Of a DNA stretch of 64,000 nucleotides, positions 34,597 through 47,264 are shown one piece after another. The notes beneath the pieces are model-generated. The model was not told the origin of the DNA. It did no database searches and saw only the letters and a program-made list of their open reading frames with translations. The DNA comes from Cichorium intybus (taxonomy: Eukaryota; Streptophyta; Magnoliopsida; Asterales; Asteraceae), in NCBI GenBank assembly GCA_023525715.1, contig CM042009.1:124362319-124426318 (forward strand), given 5' to 3'. Within the stretch, counting starts at the first letter, position 1. The number at the start of each line of letters is the position of its first letter. A program made the translations under genes and the position numbers.

Positions 34597-35395
34597 GAGG
34601 TTGTCAGTTTGACTCAGTGGTAAAACATGTTTACTTTAAGTAGGGCTGTTCACTATTTGGATAAAACCGAATTGTCCAATTGGACAATTTGAATTGGACT
34701 ATTTGGTTTGGGGATTTCTGGATTGGTTTTTAAGCAAAACCAAATTATTATTTTGGGTTGGTTTTGGTTTATAAAACAAGAACTGAATAGTCCAAAAAAC
34801 CGAATAGACAATTATTTATTTAGTTATTTATACTTTTATTCTTTAATTATATCTTTTAATTATTTATTGAATTCTAATAAATTGTTTTTAGAAGATTAGA
34901 AATTGTCATCCAATGAAAAACCGTAATATATACTTTTTCTTAATAGTTTTTTGTCTGTAAAATATAAATTGTAATTTATTTTTATTAGTAGTTGTTTATA
35001 AAGTTTAATTCACAACTAAATATTTTGTTTTCATTTTGTTTATTAGATTTGGCTTAATATTCAAGTTATATGTATATGTTTAAAATGACTTGACGTATGA
35101 AAACCGAATTAAAAAAACCGATCCAACGAAATTCTAATTTGGTTGGTTCGGATCGAATTTGTTTTGTAGTTTAGACTATTTGGATTCATGTTTTAAAAAC
35201 CGAAATCTATTTGGATTCACTAGATTTGATCGAAATGAACGGATCCATCCGAACACCCTTAACTTTAAAGGTAAGGTTGTCAGTTTAACTCTCAAAAAAC
35301 TTTTTATTCTTTATGTGCGGATTATAAAAACCACATATCCTCATCTGGACTCAAACTCGTCCGCCAACATAAAAAGCCCACCGGCCTAACCTCTT
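34597..35395 (+). mobile_element. Probable second SINE, split by a hAT MITE
   Basis: When the hAT insert (34641-35261) is set aside, the flanks resemble a tRNA-like head: box A-like tgactcagtggtaaaacatg (34612 on) and box B-like ggttgtcagtttaactc (35276 on). The 3' end is not identified (approximate). Confidence 0.4.
34641..35261. mobile_element. hAT-type MITE
   Basis: Ends tagggctgttca and cgaacaccctta are inverted repeats (cf. TAGGG.TGTTCG in plant hAT MITEs), flanked by an 8-bp duplication ACTTTAAG / ACTTTAAA (34633-34640, 35262-35269). AT-rich interior with repeated aaccgaat/attggtt motifs; no transposase. Confidence 0.8.
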
Positions 35396-36299
35396 CACCC
35401 CTTATAGCACATTCAACTTTCCTTTATTTTTTATTTTTACAATTTTAACCAAAATTTTATTTTTTATGAATTTTGTACAAGTTTTTATTACAATTAATCT
35501 CCAACTGTTTTACTGGCTTTATTTTTATATGCTCTTAAAACATAGTTTTTTTTATATATAAATTACTTCTTTACACTTTAGGTTGCTATTTCATTTTTGC
35601 ATAATCATATCTTTTTAGAATAATTTTTTACAACTTTTTTTCAATACTCTTCTAACTTGACAAATGACAACATATGGACTCCCTACGATGTCATGCGGAC
35701 TATATACATAGATGAGAAATGAAATAAGTACTCTTAATTAAATGTTAAGTTGAAGAGGTCGTTAATCAAGACCATGTAAGTTGTAACTGACATGGGCCCG
35801 AAACCGGTTAAAATTTTAATGTTTGCTTAAAATTTGTATGTTCCTGGTTATAGAAGACTCGACCGGTTCGACCGGTTATGCAAATATGGGATGTTAATCA
35901 AACCGGTTATATAAGTCCATTTGTGTAGCTTTTTTGTCTTTTAGTGCATTTTAGCGAATTTATTAATTATTAAGCTTTATTAAAAGAAAGTATGAATAGT
36001 TAAAGAAAACTTGAACCTATAAGCTGTTTCGAAGTCCTAGTTACAGGCCATGTTAATCCAGTTAAGGATCTTCTGGACTTAGCCAAAATAAGGCCTAGAA
36101 TCGGTTACACGAGAACCGGTTAACAATTCTAGGATTGGGTTTTGAACTGAGTTAAAGCCCTGATTTGGACCCAAATCACAACACTTCTTTCTACTTTTTG
36201 TATATTAATTTATTTTCGTTGATTTTTGTTGATTGCTACTAACTAGTGGGATGACTCGTGTGTTGTAGTAGGTTTATTATTTTTATATTTTTTAACATC
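35396..36299. other. Intergenic, ACCGGTT motifs
   Basis: No gene. The palindromic aaccggtt recurs at about 35802, 35865, 35901 and 36115, possibly debris of another MITE family. Confidence 0.4.
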
Positions 36300-36780
36300 A
36301 TTTTTGTAACGGTCTCTTATAAAATGTCTATTTCTGTTATTTCTATAAAACACAATGACCATTTCTATTAATTCGTTATTAGACAGAGACTATTTCTGCA
36401 AATTTATGAAACATAGGGATCATTTGTATTATTTCGTTATGCCATGTTTATAAAAAACAGTGACCACTTTTGAAAATTTTCAATTAGGTGGTGACTATCT
36501 CTGTATTTTACTTAAACGCTTGGACAATTTCAGTAATATATTTTAAACAGAATAGCAATTCTTGTAAATTTGCTATTAGAATATCATTATTATAACTTTG
36601 TGAAATACATGGACCATTTTTGTAAAGTTGCTATTAGATAGAGACATATTCTGTAACTATTCCATTAAACAAGGACCTTTTTGTAATTGTTCTATTAGGC
36701 AGGGACCATTTTGTAATTGTTCTATTATGTAGGGACTATTTATGTAGTTAGTCTATTAAGCAAGGATTTATAAAAATACT
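36300..36780 (+). repeat. Degenerate tandem repeat, about 28-35 bp
   Basis: Units of the form gggaccatttttgtaattgt, ttctattaggcag repeat about ten times, best preserved at 36660-36760. Confidence 0.6.
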
Positions 36781-37628
36781 GTACATTTTCCTAAATTTTC
36801 GTGATAATTAGTAATAGTTGAGAAAGTGTGAATATTTATATTTCGTATTAACATCAAGTCATTAAAAGACTAGATGTCATTGTAGATATCGCATTTTCGA
36901 CTTAGTTTTCGTATTGTTGGTCTTCTTGTCACCAACTTGTTTGCATTTTCGAATTTGAAGTTCTTGTTAACCCATTTGAGACGATAACAAAATCATTTTG
37001 GTATAGAAGAGCACAAACATGAAAATCTACCGGATGAAAAAAAATAGTGAATTAGAGGATATAGATTCATCATTTTCATTAAATAATATCATCTTATATG
37101 AGTAGACATATCATGGTGGTGGCTTTACATCGAAACGTAATAACCTTAAAAGGGGAATAGGAAATTAACGGTCTATCATCAATTGATGTGTATACAAATA
37201 TCGTCATGACCAGTTATGATTTCATTGACAGATTACGACAAGAGCCTACCTTCTTTACCTCCATGATGAAAAACACTATAATCATAAAAACACAAACGTC
37301 ACATAACCCCATACTATTTAGAGTTAGAGACTTGATGGATAAAATACATATTCAAAAATGGAAATGACATCAAAATCATAATCAAAATCAACCACTTTCT
37401 TTTGGTAACATATGGTTTCATTTTCTTTTTCTTTTTGGTCGTAAATGATGGAAACGATAGTAATAGACCGACAAAAAGAAAGAAGGAACACCATAGGGAT
37501 GTGGATGCCACTTGTTTTCTTCCCTTTCACGTTAGGCTTTTTTTCTCATTACACACACAAAAAGACACATGTGCCATGTGGTGCCTCTTTGCTTATCTCC
37601 CGTTCAAATATTTGCTTTTATAATATTG
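36781..37628. other. Intergenic, no gene recognised
   Basis: Overlapping open frames on both strands at 37314-37633 are short, mutually antisense and without family resemblance. Confidence 0.4.
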
Positions 37629-38010
37629 GATAATGTCTAAAATAACAACCAATAATATATAATTTGTTTTTTAGGTCATTTATCTTTTAATTGTATTCAA
37701 TAGGTCATTGAACTTTTTTCTGTATTCTTATTACATCATTATAGTAGATTTTAACAAGATAAACTGATACTGAATCGCACGTGTTGTCCACTGTGACATT
37801 TAATATATTAGAATTTATTCATTTAGGTCATATTAAAATTGACATTGCATCCGTAATGACATCGAATTTGATAGAATTATTCGATTGAAATGCATTATAA
37901 TGGTGTAATGAGAAAAAAGAAAAAAGTTTAGTAACATATTCAATATAATTAAAAGATAAGTTGCCTAAAAGCAAATTATACATTATTGGTTATCATTTTA
38001 TGACATTATC
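37629..38010. mobile_element. MITE with about 115-bp inverted ends
   Basis: The left end (gataatgtctaaaataacaa) and right end (ttatgacattatc) are inverted; the arms match almost to the centre (ttatcttttaatt / aattaaaagataa; tattacatcattata / tataatggtgtaatg). No clear target duplication. Confidence 0.75.
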
Positions 38011-39097
38011 ACTTATAACATCTATGGTACATTGATATTTTTATAACTATATTAGCCAAAATATTTTCAGCTAATTTTTGTATCAAATCATGTAAGATAA
38101 AATAATCATCTTATGAACAAAGTCACAAACAGTTTGATGAAGGTAATGTTAATTGTTTCAAGCTTGTGACCTACTGACCTCAAAGCTTCACGCTATCTTT
38201 CCTTCAAATCTTTGCATTTACCTAACTTCACGTTTCATGTTTCGAACTAAGATATTCATCACTTATATGTGTATATTTTATAATCAATTGATGAGTTACA
38301 TTATTTGGGTTTATAAAATACAACAAGATGATAAAATGGCATATCCGCAACATAAAGACGAGGAAATAAAAACAACTGTTGTATAAGATGTTAATATAGT
38401 TTTATCAATAAAATGAATCCGGTTCCAAAAAAATCAATAAAATGAACATATTATTAACAAAACATTAGCAATACGTGTTGGCATAATCCAGAAAGTATGG
38501 GGTTTAAATTGCTATTTTCTATTTCTACTCTTATGTTTTGACTTAATTAAGACGAGTAGGCCATGTTACCTCGGTTTTAGCATAGATAGACGGAGTGTGA
38601 GTTTGTTTCTATTTTCTAGCATTAGAAGTAGATAAATATGAGGTCTCTTCTTTTTTTTGTTATTAAGCCAGTAATAAGACGAAAATTGCCCCATTTTTTC
38701 CTTGAAAACTTTTGCAAGTTTGTTAACAAGCTCTCAACCAACAATATCAATTTTAAAATGAATAAATTATATAAATCGTTTCTATAGTCTATTGGTTTGC
38801 CGTAAATTGCATATTTCGTCTCCATCTTTTATTTTACTCGAATGGTCCCCCAAATTTGAATTTGTTTCGTTTTTGTCCCACCGAGTTAAAATGACTAATT
38901 TTCTCTTAACTTTTAGGTTTTTTTCATTTTTATAATTATCATATTTTTATCAAAACTAACTGACTCCGACAACCAACCTTTTATCCCTTCCCCCAACATC
39001 GTTTGCCCACCGGCAACCTCACTTAAGTTTGTGGCATTGAGTTTGTCGTAAGGACCGGAGAGATTAGTAAAACATGTTGTTAGACTAATTGATTTAG
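38011..39097. other. Intergenic, no gene recognised
   Basis: No supported gene or element on either strand. Confidence 0.4.
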
Positions 39098-39894
39098 AGA
39101 AAATAATTTATTAGGGTAATTAATTATTTGATTTGTTTATGTTTAGTTATTTTTTTTCGTGCTTTATTTGTTATTAAACTGTTTATTTTGTTCATTATAC
39201 GTCGTTATGACCTGAAATAGCATATTACAACCTAATTGACATCTACATGGCAAATACATGACAAATAGGTGGCATCTACGTGACTTTTGAGGGTATGAAA
39301 AATGACTTATAATGGTAACCAACTATTTACTTTATTTACGTTTGGTCACTTTCTTTTTTTATTCGTGCTTTATTTGTCATTAAACTATTTATATTGTTCA
39401 ACTTAAGTCCTTATGACCGACAATAACAAGTAGTGTCGGTTTAATCACTTAATGATTACATAATCACATTATAGCAAGCTACTGAATACCGATGACCAAT
39501 TGATAAATCAAACGAGTCATTAAGAATGCTATGCAATCGAGTCCAAAAATAAAAAAACTTCAAGTGTTTTTTATGGGAAAATGAGTTATAAGGGTAATGA
39601 TACACGCAATCAACCTACGTAATACCTGTATTGCGACATTGAATGATTAAACCGACACTACTTGTTATTGCCTCATAATGATTTAGGTTGAACAATAAAT
39701 AATTTAATTACAAATAAAGCATGAATAAAAAAGGAAAGTGACCAAACGTGAACAAATCAAATAGTTGGTTACCCCTATAAATCATTTTCCCCACCCTCAA
39801 AAATCACGTAGATCACACATAGTTGCAACATATTTGCCACGTAGATGCCAATTAGGCTGTAACCTGCTATTCCAGGTCATAAGGATGTATCATG
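39098..39894. mobile_element. Fold-back element, part 1 (split by Copia element 2)
   Basis: Left arm (about 39105-39450) and right arm (about 39625-39894, continuing at 55430) are inverted copies: acaagtagtgtcggtttaat opposite attaaaccgacactacttgt, and gtgctttatttgtcattaaa opposite its complement across the insertion. The arms each contain two sub-repeats with ggtaaccaactattt. Copia element 2 inserted in the right arm. Confidence 0.7.
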
Positions 39895-40227
39895 TGTTGG
39901 ATTAGGTGTCTAAGTCATGACTAAGAATTTGTATTTACCTAATTAATAGTAGCAAAGTCCATTTTGGTTGCCCTCATAGCTGGAGGTTTGGTAGAAAGTT
40001 CAATAGAGAGAATATTGATTTATTATATGATTAATAAATCAATAGAAATAAAATAAATAGTTTATTAATATATCAATTAGAAACTATATTAATTAATTAG
40101 AAATTAATCTGGAATTAATTGGAATTAATTTGGTGATTAATTTAATTAATTAAAGGTGCAGGGACTGAAATTGTAATTATTCAATAGTTACGTAAGTGAC
40201 AATTTTAGCAGGTAAAATAAGCCAGCG

Positions 40228-40321
<94 letters not shown>

Positions 40322-40694
40322 CGATTTTATATAAGGATAAATATGATTTGAATTGATATGATAAGGTTTATCTTTAAGACTTATATGGTTATCTGCTGGA
40401 GGCTATAAATAGGGAGCCTCAGACCCTCATTAGTCTGCGCCATTTTACCTGGTCTCTCTGGAATTTTCGTGACCTGCTTGTTGCTCCCTGGGTGTGACTT
40501 CATTTGAGGCAAGAAATTTTTGTTGCTTAGCTTCCAAGAAAACCTAAAGGTTAGTTTTTCTGATTTATTTCTTTAGCATTTTTCTGTTGGCCTTTTAGGA
40601 ATTATTTATATGTTCAAAGATAGAAAACATAGATCCAATTTAGGTTGCATGTGAACTTAGGCTTTTAATTCATAGATTTGCAGAAAACCTTTCA
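39895..40694 (+). repeat. 5' LTR of Copia element 2
   Basis: TGTTGGATTAGG to CCTTTCA, 800 bases, with (TA)n at 40232-40317 and TATAAATA at 40404-40411. Compared with the 3' LTR it lacks about 25 bases near 40370, between tttatct repeats. Confidence 0.92.
40232..40317. repeat. (TA)n in the element 2 5' LTR
   Basis: About 43 TA units; the 3' LTR has about 58 at 54912-55029. Confidence 0.95.
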
Positions 40695-40695
40695 A

Positions 40696-40707
40696 TGGTA
40701 TCAGAGT
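40696..40707 (+). other. Primer binding site of element 2
   Basis: TGGTATCAGAGT, one base after the LTR; initiator tRNA-Met type. Confidence 0.88.
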
Positions 40708-41169
40708 TATTTGGTATTTTCTAATTGAATTGCTATAACTGTTTTCCTAAAATTTAGGGTTTAAATCTTATAAACCCTAATTTGGCCTAAATCGATTTTG
40801 GGTTAGGGTTTTAGAAACCCTAGCCCATCCCCTTTATTTTTTTCGAAAAATTGGCTGGGGTTTTAAAAGGTATTCTATTTTTGGTAACTGTGATTATTTA
40901 ATAATTGGATAACCTTAAACCCATTATTCTTTTTTTGAAAATTAGGGGGTTTAAGATATGTTGAAATTAATTTGATTAATTTGTGATACCTATCTGGATT
41001 TAATTAATTTAATTAAAAGATAAATTAAATCATTTAAAGGTTTAAATTTAATTTTAAAATTAATAGTTAATTTTCGAAAAATTAAATAGATAAACCAGAA
41101 ATATTTTAAAAGTTTAAAACACATCTTATATATATTATAATTAAAAGTTAATATTATATGTATAAGATA

Positions 41170-41720
41170 AATTGGTTAGTCAAATCAATAGTAGGCCTCA
41201 TTCACGAAGATGATCTATAAAGAGGGTATAAGGAGACTGCTTATAAAATAGCGGTCTAATGGGTGTCCACTCTCACTCACCGCTCTCCTGATCAGTGGAG
41301 GGTCGTTAGCCGAACGGGTTTGATAGGACCGCTTAATCACATTAAAAGTATAATGTTATTAATCAAAGTACTGGAACAGTTTTATAAAATCCCAATCTAG
41401 TTACTTTAGGAAAAAAGTGAAAACATGCTAATCCATGGAATTGCACATTGCACTTTGTAAGACATTAGTGGAGCGTGTGTGGTTTACCGGCACACTAACA
41501 GGGGCTCACAAAGAGTTACAATGGGTTTCTCAATCTTATCATTGTTGACGGAGCGTGTGTGGTTTACTGGCATATCAATTAGAGATGATAATTGACTTTG
41601 AGAGTACCAAGCTAATTTGCATGGTTATTGACATCCAGTTTGTGATCCTCGGCATCCCAATCACAAACAGGGGAGCATATCCGAGATTAAACATGCTATT
41701 GAACAGTTCAATAAATCTCA
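41170..41720 (+). ncRNA. Conserved structured leader of element 2
   Basis: Homologous to the leaders of elements 1 and 3. Hairpin T (41234-41257): AGACTGCT, loop TATAAAAT, AGCGGTCT. Hairpin G1 (41465-41498): TTAGTG / CACTAA around GAGCGTGTGTGG and CCGGCA. Hairpin G2 (41545-41578): TTGA / TCAA, weaker, with CTGGCA. The block gccgaacgggtttgatag (about 41310) is nearly invariant. Confidence 0.6.
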
Positions 41721-41929
41721 AAGATCTAGGAATTTCACTATAATATGATTATCTTCCGCGGTGGAATTGGTTGAATCGTCATTCGCCTACCTTTATAAAA
41801 TTTACAATTAGATTACGGCATCCCTCTTCTAAGTTGTAAATTATATAGTTGGGTCCTAGCCTTATTATTATTCTTCGGTTAATATTAAGGATTATTATAT
41901 CTCTAATTAAAAACTACCTTCTTCTATAG

Positions 41930-44900
41930 ATGTCTTCCGCTGATAACTCTGCTTCCCAATCTGCACCCCACTCCAACAACAGTCATGTTACCTCTATCCT
42001 TTCACTGTGTTCTAAAGTGACATTAGATGGCACGAACTATAATGATTGGATAAGGAACATCAAAATGGCTTTGAGGTTTGAGAACAAAGAGTATGTTCTT
42101 AACACTGAGCTCATTGAAGTTGATCCCAACACAGCTACTCCCGAGGAATATGCCTCGTATAAGAAACATTATGATGATGCGACCAAAGTGGCCTGCATCA
42201 TGATTGCTACCATGACTCCCGAGTTGCAAAGATTCTACAAGGACTACTGGCCCTATGAGATGCACAAGGACCTTACGGAAAAGTTTCGTAAGCGAGCGCA
42301 TGTCGAGAGGTGCGAAGTGGTCCGAGCCCTCATGACAGGCAAGCCGAAGGACGGAGAGTTCGTCTGCACTCATGTGCAAAGGTTGCAAGGTTATGTGGAG
42401 AGACTGCAGAAGCTTGGAATGCAAGTCGATGAGGAGTTGGCCATTGACATGGTGCTTAACTCCTTACCGAGTTCTCATGACCAGTTCACATTGGCGTATC
42501 ATTTGAACAACACTCAGACCTCTTTTTCTGAGTTGCATAATATACTACAGACTGCAGAAGATGGGCTGAAGGGTAAAGGTGTACCTTCAGTGAACCAGCC
42601 TGTCTTGGCAATTAGTCAAGGCAAAGGAAAGAAACGGAAGGGCCCTCCCAAGCAGAATTGGAGGGAAAAGGTTCAAGTCGGGTCATCGAGTAATGGCCCG
42701 AGACCCAAGTCTTCCGGCATTCCTCATGTCTCAAATCCCAAAGATGACGACTGCTTTTATTGCAAAGAAAAGGGTCATTGGAAGAGGAGCTGCCCGAAAT
42801 ACTTGCAGGACATCAAAGATGGCAAAGTGAAGCCATCGTCAACAGGTATATACACTATCTCTAATAACACATCATCTTCCTGTTCTTGGGTCCTTGATAC
42901 AGGATGTGTTTTTCACATTTGTTCTAATTTGCAGGGCCTAGAGGAAAGTAGAGAGGTGGAGCACGGGAGAATAAACTTAATCATGGGAAATAGGAGATCG
43001 TCACCTGTTACCAAGATAGGAGTTTATAATTTAGTGCGTAGTAGTGGTGCTAGATTAGATTTACTAAAGTGTTGCTATTCGCCAGATATGGCAAGAAACA
43101 TCATTTCATTTCATGTATTGTTCAGACAAGGTTTTCAATATTCTTTTAACAATTTGAATGGTTCAATTTCTGTTTATAAGAATGGTACATTTATTTTTGA
43201 TGCTTTACCTTGTGATGGTGTATATGAAACAACGACTTGTGTTGATAATTTAGGAAATAGTGTATTGCATATTGATTCTTCTAATGGTGTAGAAAAGGCA
43301 TGCTTGTGGCATAGTCGTCTTGGGCACATCAGCAAGAAACGCATCGCCCAACTCCAAAAGGATGGAGTGTTGGAATCATTTGATCTCAAGTCGGATGATG
43401 TATGTGAATCTTGTCTGTTGGGCAAGATGACCAAGTCACCTTTCAAATGGTCTTTTGAAAGAGGTGAAGATCTGTTGGATATCATACACAAAGATGTGTG
43501 TGGACCCTTCTGATCTACCACAAGGGATTGCACTCGATTCTACGTGATCTTTACTGACGATTATAGTAGATATGTGTATATCTACTTAATCAAGCATAAG
43601 TCAGATACCTTTGAAAAGTTCAAAAAGTTTAAAAACGAAGTTGAGAATCAATTGGACAGGAATATAAAGATGCTTAGATCCGACAGAGGCAGTGAGTATC
43701 TTAGTATCGAGTTCCTTGACTATCTAAAGGAATGTGAAATAGTTTCATAGTGGACACCTCCCAGAACACCATAGTTGAACGGTGTTGCTGAGAGGCAAAA
43801 CCAAAACCTGTTAGACATGGTTTGTTCCATGATGAGTCGAGCTTCGCTTCCCATCCACTTCTAGGGGTATGCCTTAGAGACTGTCGCCCACATCCTCAAT
43901 CTTGTCCCAACTAAGAAGGTTGCTAAAACACCTCATGCGATGTGGACAGGGAAAGTTCCCTCGTTAGCGCATATAAAAGTTTGGGGTTGTGAGGCTTTCA
44001 TAAGACGAGAGACTCACGACAAACTCGCAGAGAGAAGCGAGAGGTGTATATTCATTGGCTACCCTAAACAGTCTTTGGATACTTGTTCTATAGACCAAGC
44101 GAGGATGTGGTCTTTGTAGCTAGACGAGGAGTCTTTCGAGAGAGAGAGCTCATATTCAAAGAGGATAGTAGGAGTACCATTGATCTTGAAGAAATTCAAG
44201 AGTCGTCCGATGACACAGCCTTAGGAGAAACTAGCACCCAACAAGAGGAAGGAGTTCCTGTTGGTCCGACAGATATATCATTACCTCTTAGGCGCTCCGG
44301 TAGTGTTAGCATGCCACCCGAGTTTTATGGTTTCCATATAACCACGGATGGTGACACGTTTGTCAGTGATAGGACACTGATAAATTTGGATGAGCCAGCT
44401 AACTACCAGGAAGCAGTGGCGGGCCCTGAGTCTGCCAAGTGGAAAGAGGCGATGGACAGCGAGAGCAAGTCCATGTATGACAATCAAGTTTGGAACTTGG
44501 TTGACAACGTACCGGGCTGAAAGACAGTCGGGTGCAAGTGGATCTTCAAGAAAAAGACCGGCATGGATGGAAAGGTACACACCTTTAAGGCTCGACTGGT
44601 TGCGAAGGGCTTTACTCAAACCCCGGGGGTTGACTATGATGAAACCTTCTCACCAGTGGCCAAGATTAAGTCCATTAGGATAATGTTTGCCATAGCTGCT
44701 TTTCATGACTATGAAATTTGGCAGATGGATGTCAAAACCGCTTTCCTTAACGGGAAGTTGACTGGGGATGTTTACATGAATCAGCCAGAGGGTTTTGTAT
44801 ACACCAAGCATCCTAATAAGGTGTGTAAGCTTGAGAAATCAATCTACGGATTGAAACAAGCTTCTCGCAGCTGGAATATCTGCTTCCATGAGAAAGTCAA

Positions 44901-45958
44901 AGAGTATGGCTTCTCTAGGATTGAAGATGTGTCCTGCGTATATGTCAAGGCTAGTGGGAGTATAGTCACTTTTCTGGTGCTGTATGTTGATGACATACTA
45001 CTAATGGGAAACGACATTCCAACCTTGCAAGATGTCAAGTCTTGGCTTGGGAAGTGTTTCGCCATGAAAGACCTAGGAGAAGCTGCCTATATTCTCGAGA
45101 TAAGAATACTGAGAGATAGGAAGAAGAGACTAATAGGACTTAGTCAGAGTACATACTTGGAAAAGGTACTAAAGAGGTTTAGTATGGAAAATTCCAAGAA
45201 GGGAGAGCTGCCTATCCAGAGTAATGCAAAGTTGAGTAAGACTCAAAGCCCGAGTATAAATGAGGAAATAGCTGACATGAGTCGGGTACCTTACGCTTCG
45301 GCAGTAGGGTCGATCATGTACGCTAGGACATGTACTCGTCCCGACGTGTCCTTTACTTTGAGCATGGTCAGTCGTTACCAGGGGAACCCTGGTAGAGTGC
45401 ATTGGATAGCTGTAAAGAATATACTCAACTATCTGTAAAGAACGAAGAACATGGTGTTAGTCCTTGGTGGCAGTGATACTTTGAGAGTTAGTGGGTACAC
45501 AGACGCCAGCTTCCAGACAGGTAGAGACAACAGTTGGTCTCAGTCAGGCTATATATTTCTTTTGAATGGAGGAGCGGTTACTTGGAAGAGTTCCAAGCAA
45601 GAGACGGTGGCTGATTCTACTTGTGAATCAGAGTACACAGCAGCGAGTGAAGCGTCAAAGGAAGCGGCTTGGCTGAAGAACTTCATCGGTGACCTTGGAG
45701 TAGTCCCGAGTATTCAGGAGCCCATGGAACTATTCTGCGATAACGAAGGAGCGGTTGCTTTGACAAAGGAACCGAGAGACCATGGAAAGTCCAGGCATAC
45801 TGACAGAAAGTACCACTACATTCGGCATAGAGTAGAAGAAGGTCACCTCCTTGTAAGGAGGTATCATCTGAAGATAATCCTGCAGATCCCTTGACAAAGG
45901 CTCTGAGTAGGATCAAGCACAATCAGCATGCTAGGAGCTTAGGATTGAGAGATGATAT
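41930..45958 (+). pseudogene. Copia gag-pol polyprotein of element 2, inactivated
   Basis: Starts at ATG 41930; the first 527 codons are open. Domains by residue: gag (about 30-215, LDGTNYNDW); CCHC zinc knuckle C275, C278, H283, C288; protease LDTG (322-325); pre-integrase HHCC H461, H466, C492, C495; integrase start with first acidic residue D522. A TGA at 43511 then interrupts integrase (second acidic site in RSDRGSEY, third in NGVAERQ). Further stops: TAG 43748, TAG 43772, TAG 43862, TGA 44518, TAA 45436. Frameshifts lie near 44070 and 45865. Reverse transcriptase is well preserved (QMDVKTAFLNG, LYVDD near 44986) as is RNase H (TDAS, ESEY, CDNEGA). The protease-integrase-RT-RNase H order is Ty1/Copia. 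Probably the only pol source of this family in the window, but no longer translatable. Confidence 0.93.
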
Positions 45959-45959
45959 T

Positions 45960-46430
45960 AGTTTTTGTAATTAGATAGGATTTTGAAACTTGTAACAATG
46001 TAAATGTAATTGACTTTGGTGATTTAATAATAGAAATTTATTAATGAGTATTGTTTACTGCTATTTGTCAATTGTTTTTCATTGTGTTTCATTTTGCATG
46101 TTTACTTCCTGAGTAATATGATTATTCGAATATCCATAGTCGCTCATACTTTTTGGGAGTAAGTATGAACGAAGACTGTCATGAATTGGTTTGTAGATTG
46201 TCTAAGGAGTTAGACATAACAACATCATTACAGCAACGTTCACGAGTACTTAGAAAATGGAGATTTGAGTATTGGATAAACCCATGCTCAAAAGATTGCT
46301 TCATGGATTATATCACGAGCAATGTTGAGACGATACCATCTTATGATCTTAAAGCAGAGACATATGAGTTATAATTTGCAAGGCAGTTGCTCATTGATAA
46401 TGCGAAAACGCATCGGTAACTCGATGTTAT
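45960..46430 (+). other. Conserved 3' region of element 2, part 1
   Basis: Non-coding apart from the small ORF at 46165. Highly similar to 28370-28700 in element 1. Ends at GTTAT (46426-46430), the left target duplication of element 3, and resumes at 54145. Confidence 0.8.
46165..46374 (+). CDS. Small ORF after pol in element 2 (69 codons)
   Basis: ATG at 46165 to TAA at 46372; includes ELVCRLSKELD, FEYWINP and DCFMDYITSNVETI. The same reading is visible in element 1 (28444-28650) and element 3 (minus strand, about 47725-47935), but both carry a TGA and a one-base deletion at the same places. It may be a genuine accessory ORF lost in the gag-only members, or only a conserved RNA region. I recognise no family. 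Confidence 0.3.
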   Translation: MNEDCHELVCRLSKELDITTSLQQRSRVLRKWRFEYWINPCSKDCFMDYITSNVETIPSYDLKAETYEL

Positions 46431-46820
46431 TGAAAGGTTTTCTGCAACTATGAACTAAAAATCCTAAGTTCACATGCAACCTATATAGATCTAAGTTTTT
46501 CTTCTAGTTAAACATATAACAATTCCTAAAAGGCCCAAAAAGAATTAAACTAAAAGAAAGATCAAGAAAAACCAACCTTTAGTGAATCTTGGAAGCAAAG
46601 CAACAGAAACCTCTTGCCTCAAATGTAGTCACACCCTTAGCTGAGCTCTTGGCCGAAAATTCCTTGGGAGAGAGAGTTAAAATTCGTGGTCTAGGGTTTA
46701 GGGAGAGCCTCCCTATTTATAGCCTCCATGTGGTGATCAGATAATCGTTACAGATAAGCCTTTTTGAATTCGAATTAAGATAAACTATTATTTTAATCAT
46801 TCAAACACCATTTATCTGTA

Positions 46821-46886
<66 letters not shown>

Positions 46887-47264
46887 CGAAAATATATATA
46901 TCTATATATATAATTTCGTTCACCACATAGTTACTCACACTGCCACTTACTCAACTATCGAATAATTACAGTTTTAGTCCCTGCACCTTTAATTAATCAA
47001 TTTAACTGCCAAATTAATTCCAATTAATTCCAGAAAAATTTCTAATTAATTATTATAGTTTCTAATTAATATATTATCACTTAAATATATTAATAAACTA
47101 TTTATTTAATTTCTATTGATTTATTAATCACATAATAAATCAATCTTTCTCTCTACCGGACTTTATGCCAATCCTCCAACTATGAGGGCAACCCAAATGG
47201 ACTATGCTACTATTAATTAGATAAATCCTAATTATTAGTCATGGCTTAGACACCTAATCCAACA
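46431..47264 (-). repeat. 3' LTR of Copia element 3
   Basis: 834 bases, plus strand TGAAAGG..CCAACA. (TA)n 46822-46883; minus-strand TATAAATA at 46714-46721. Confidence 0.93.

Noticed and set aside
37314..37633. Overlapping short frames on both strands
   Set aside because: Mutually antisense, low-complexity lysine or hydrophobic runs, no family resemblance.
42023..42424. Minus-strand frames within gag-pol (also 43174-43533, 44281-44619, 45169-45402)
   Set aside because: Shadows of the plus-strand Copia gag-pol frame.
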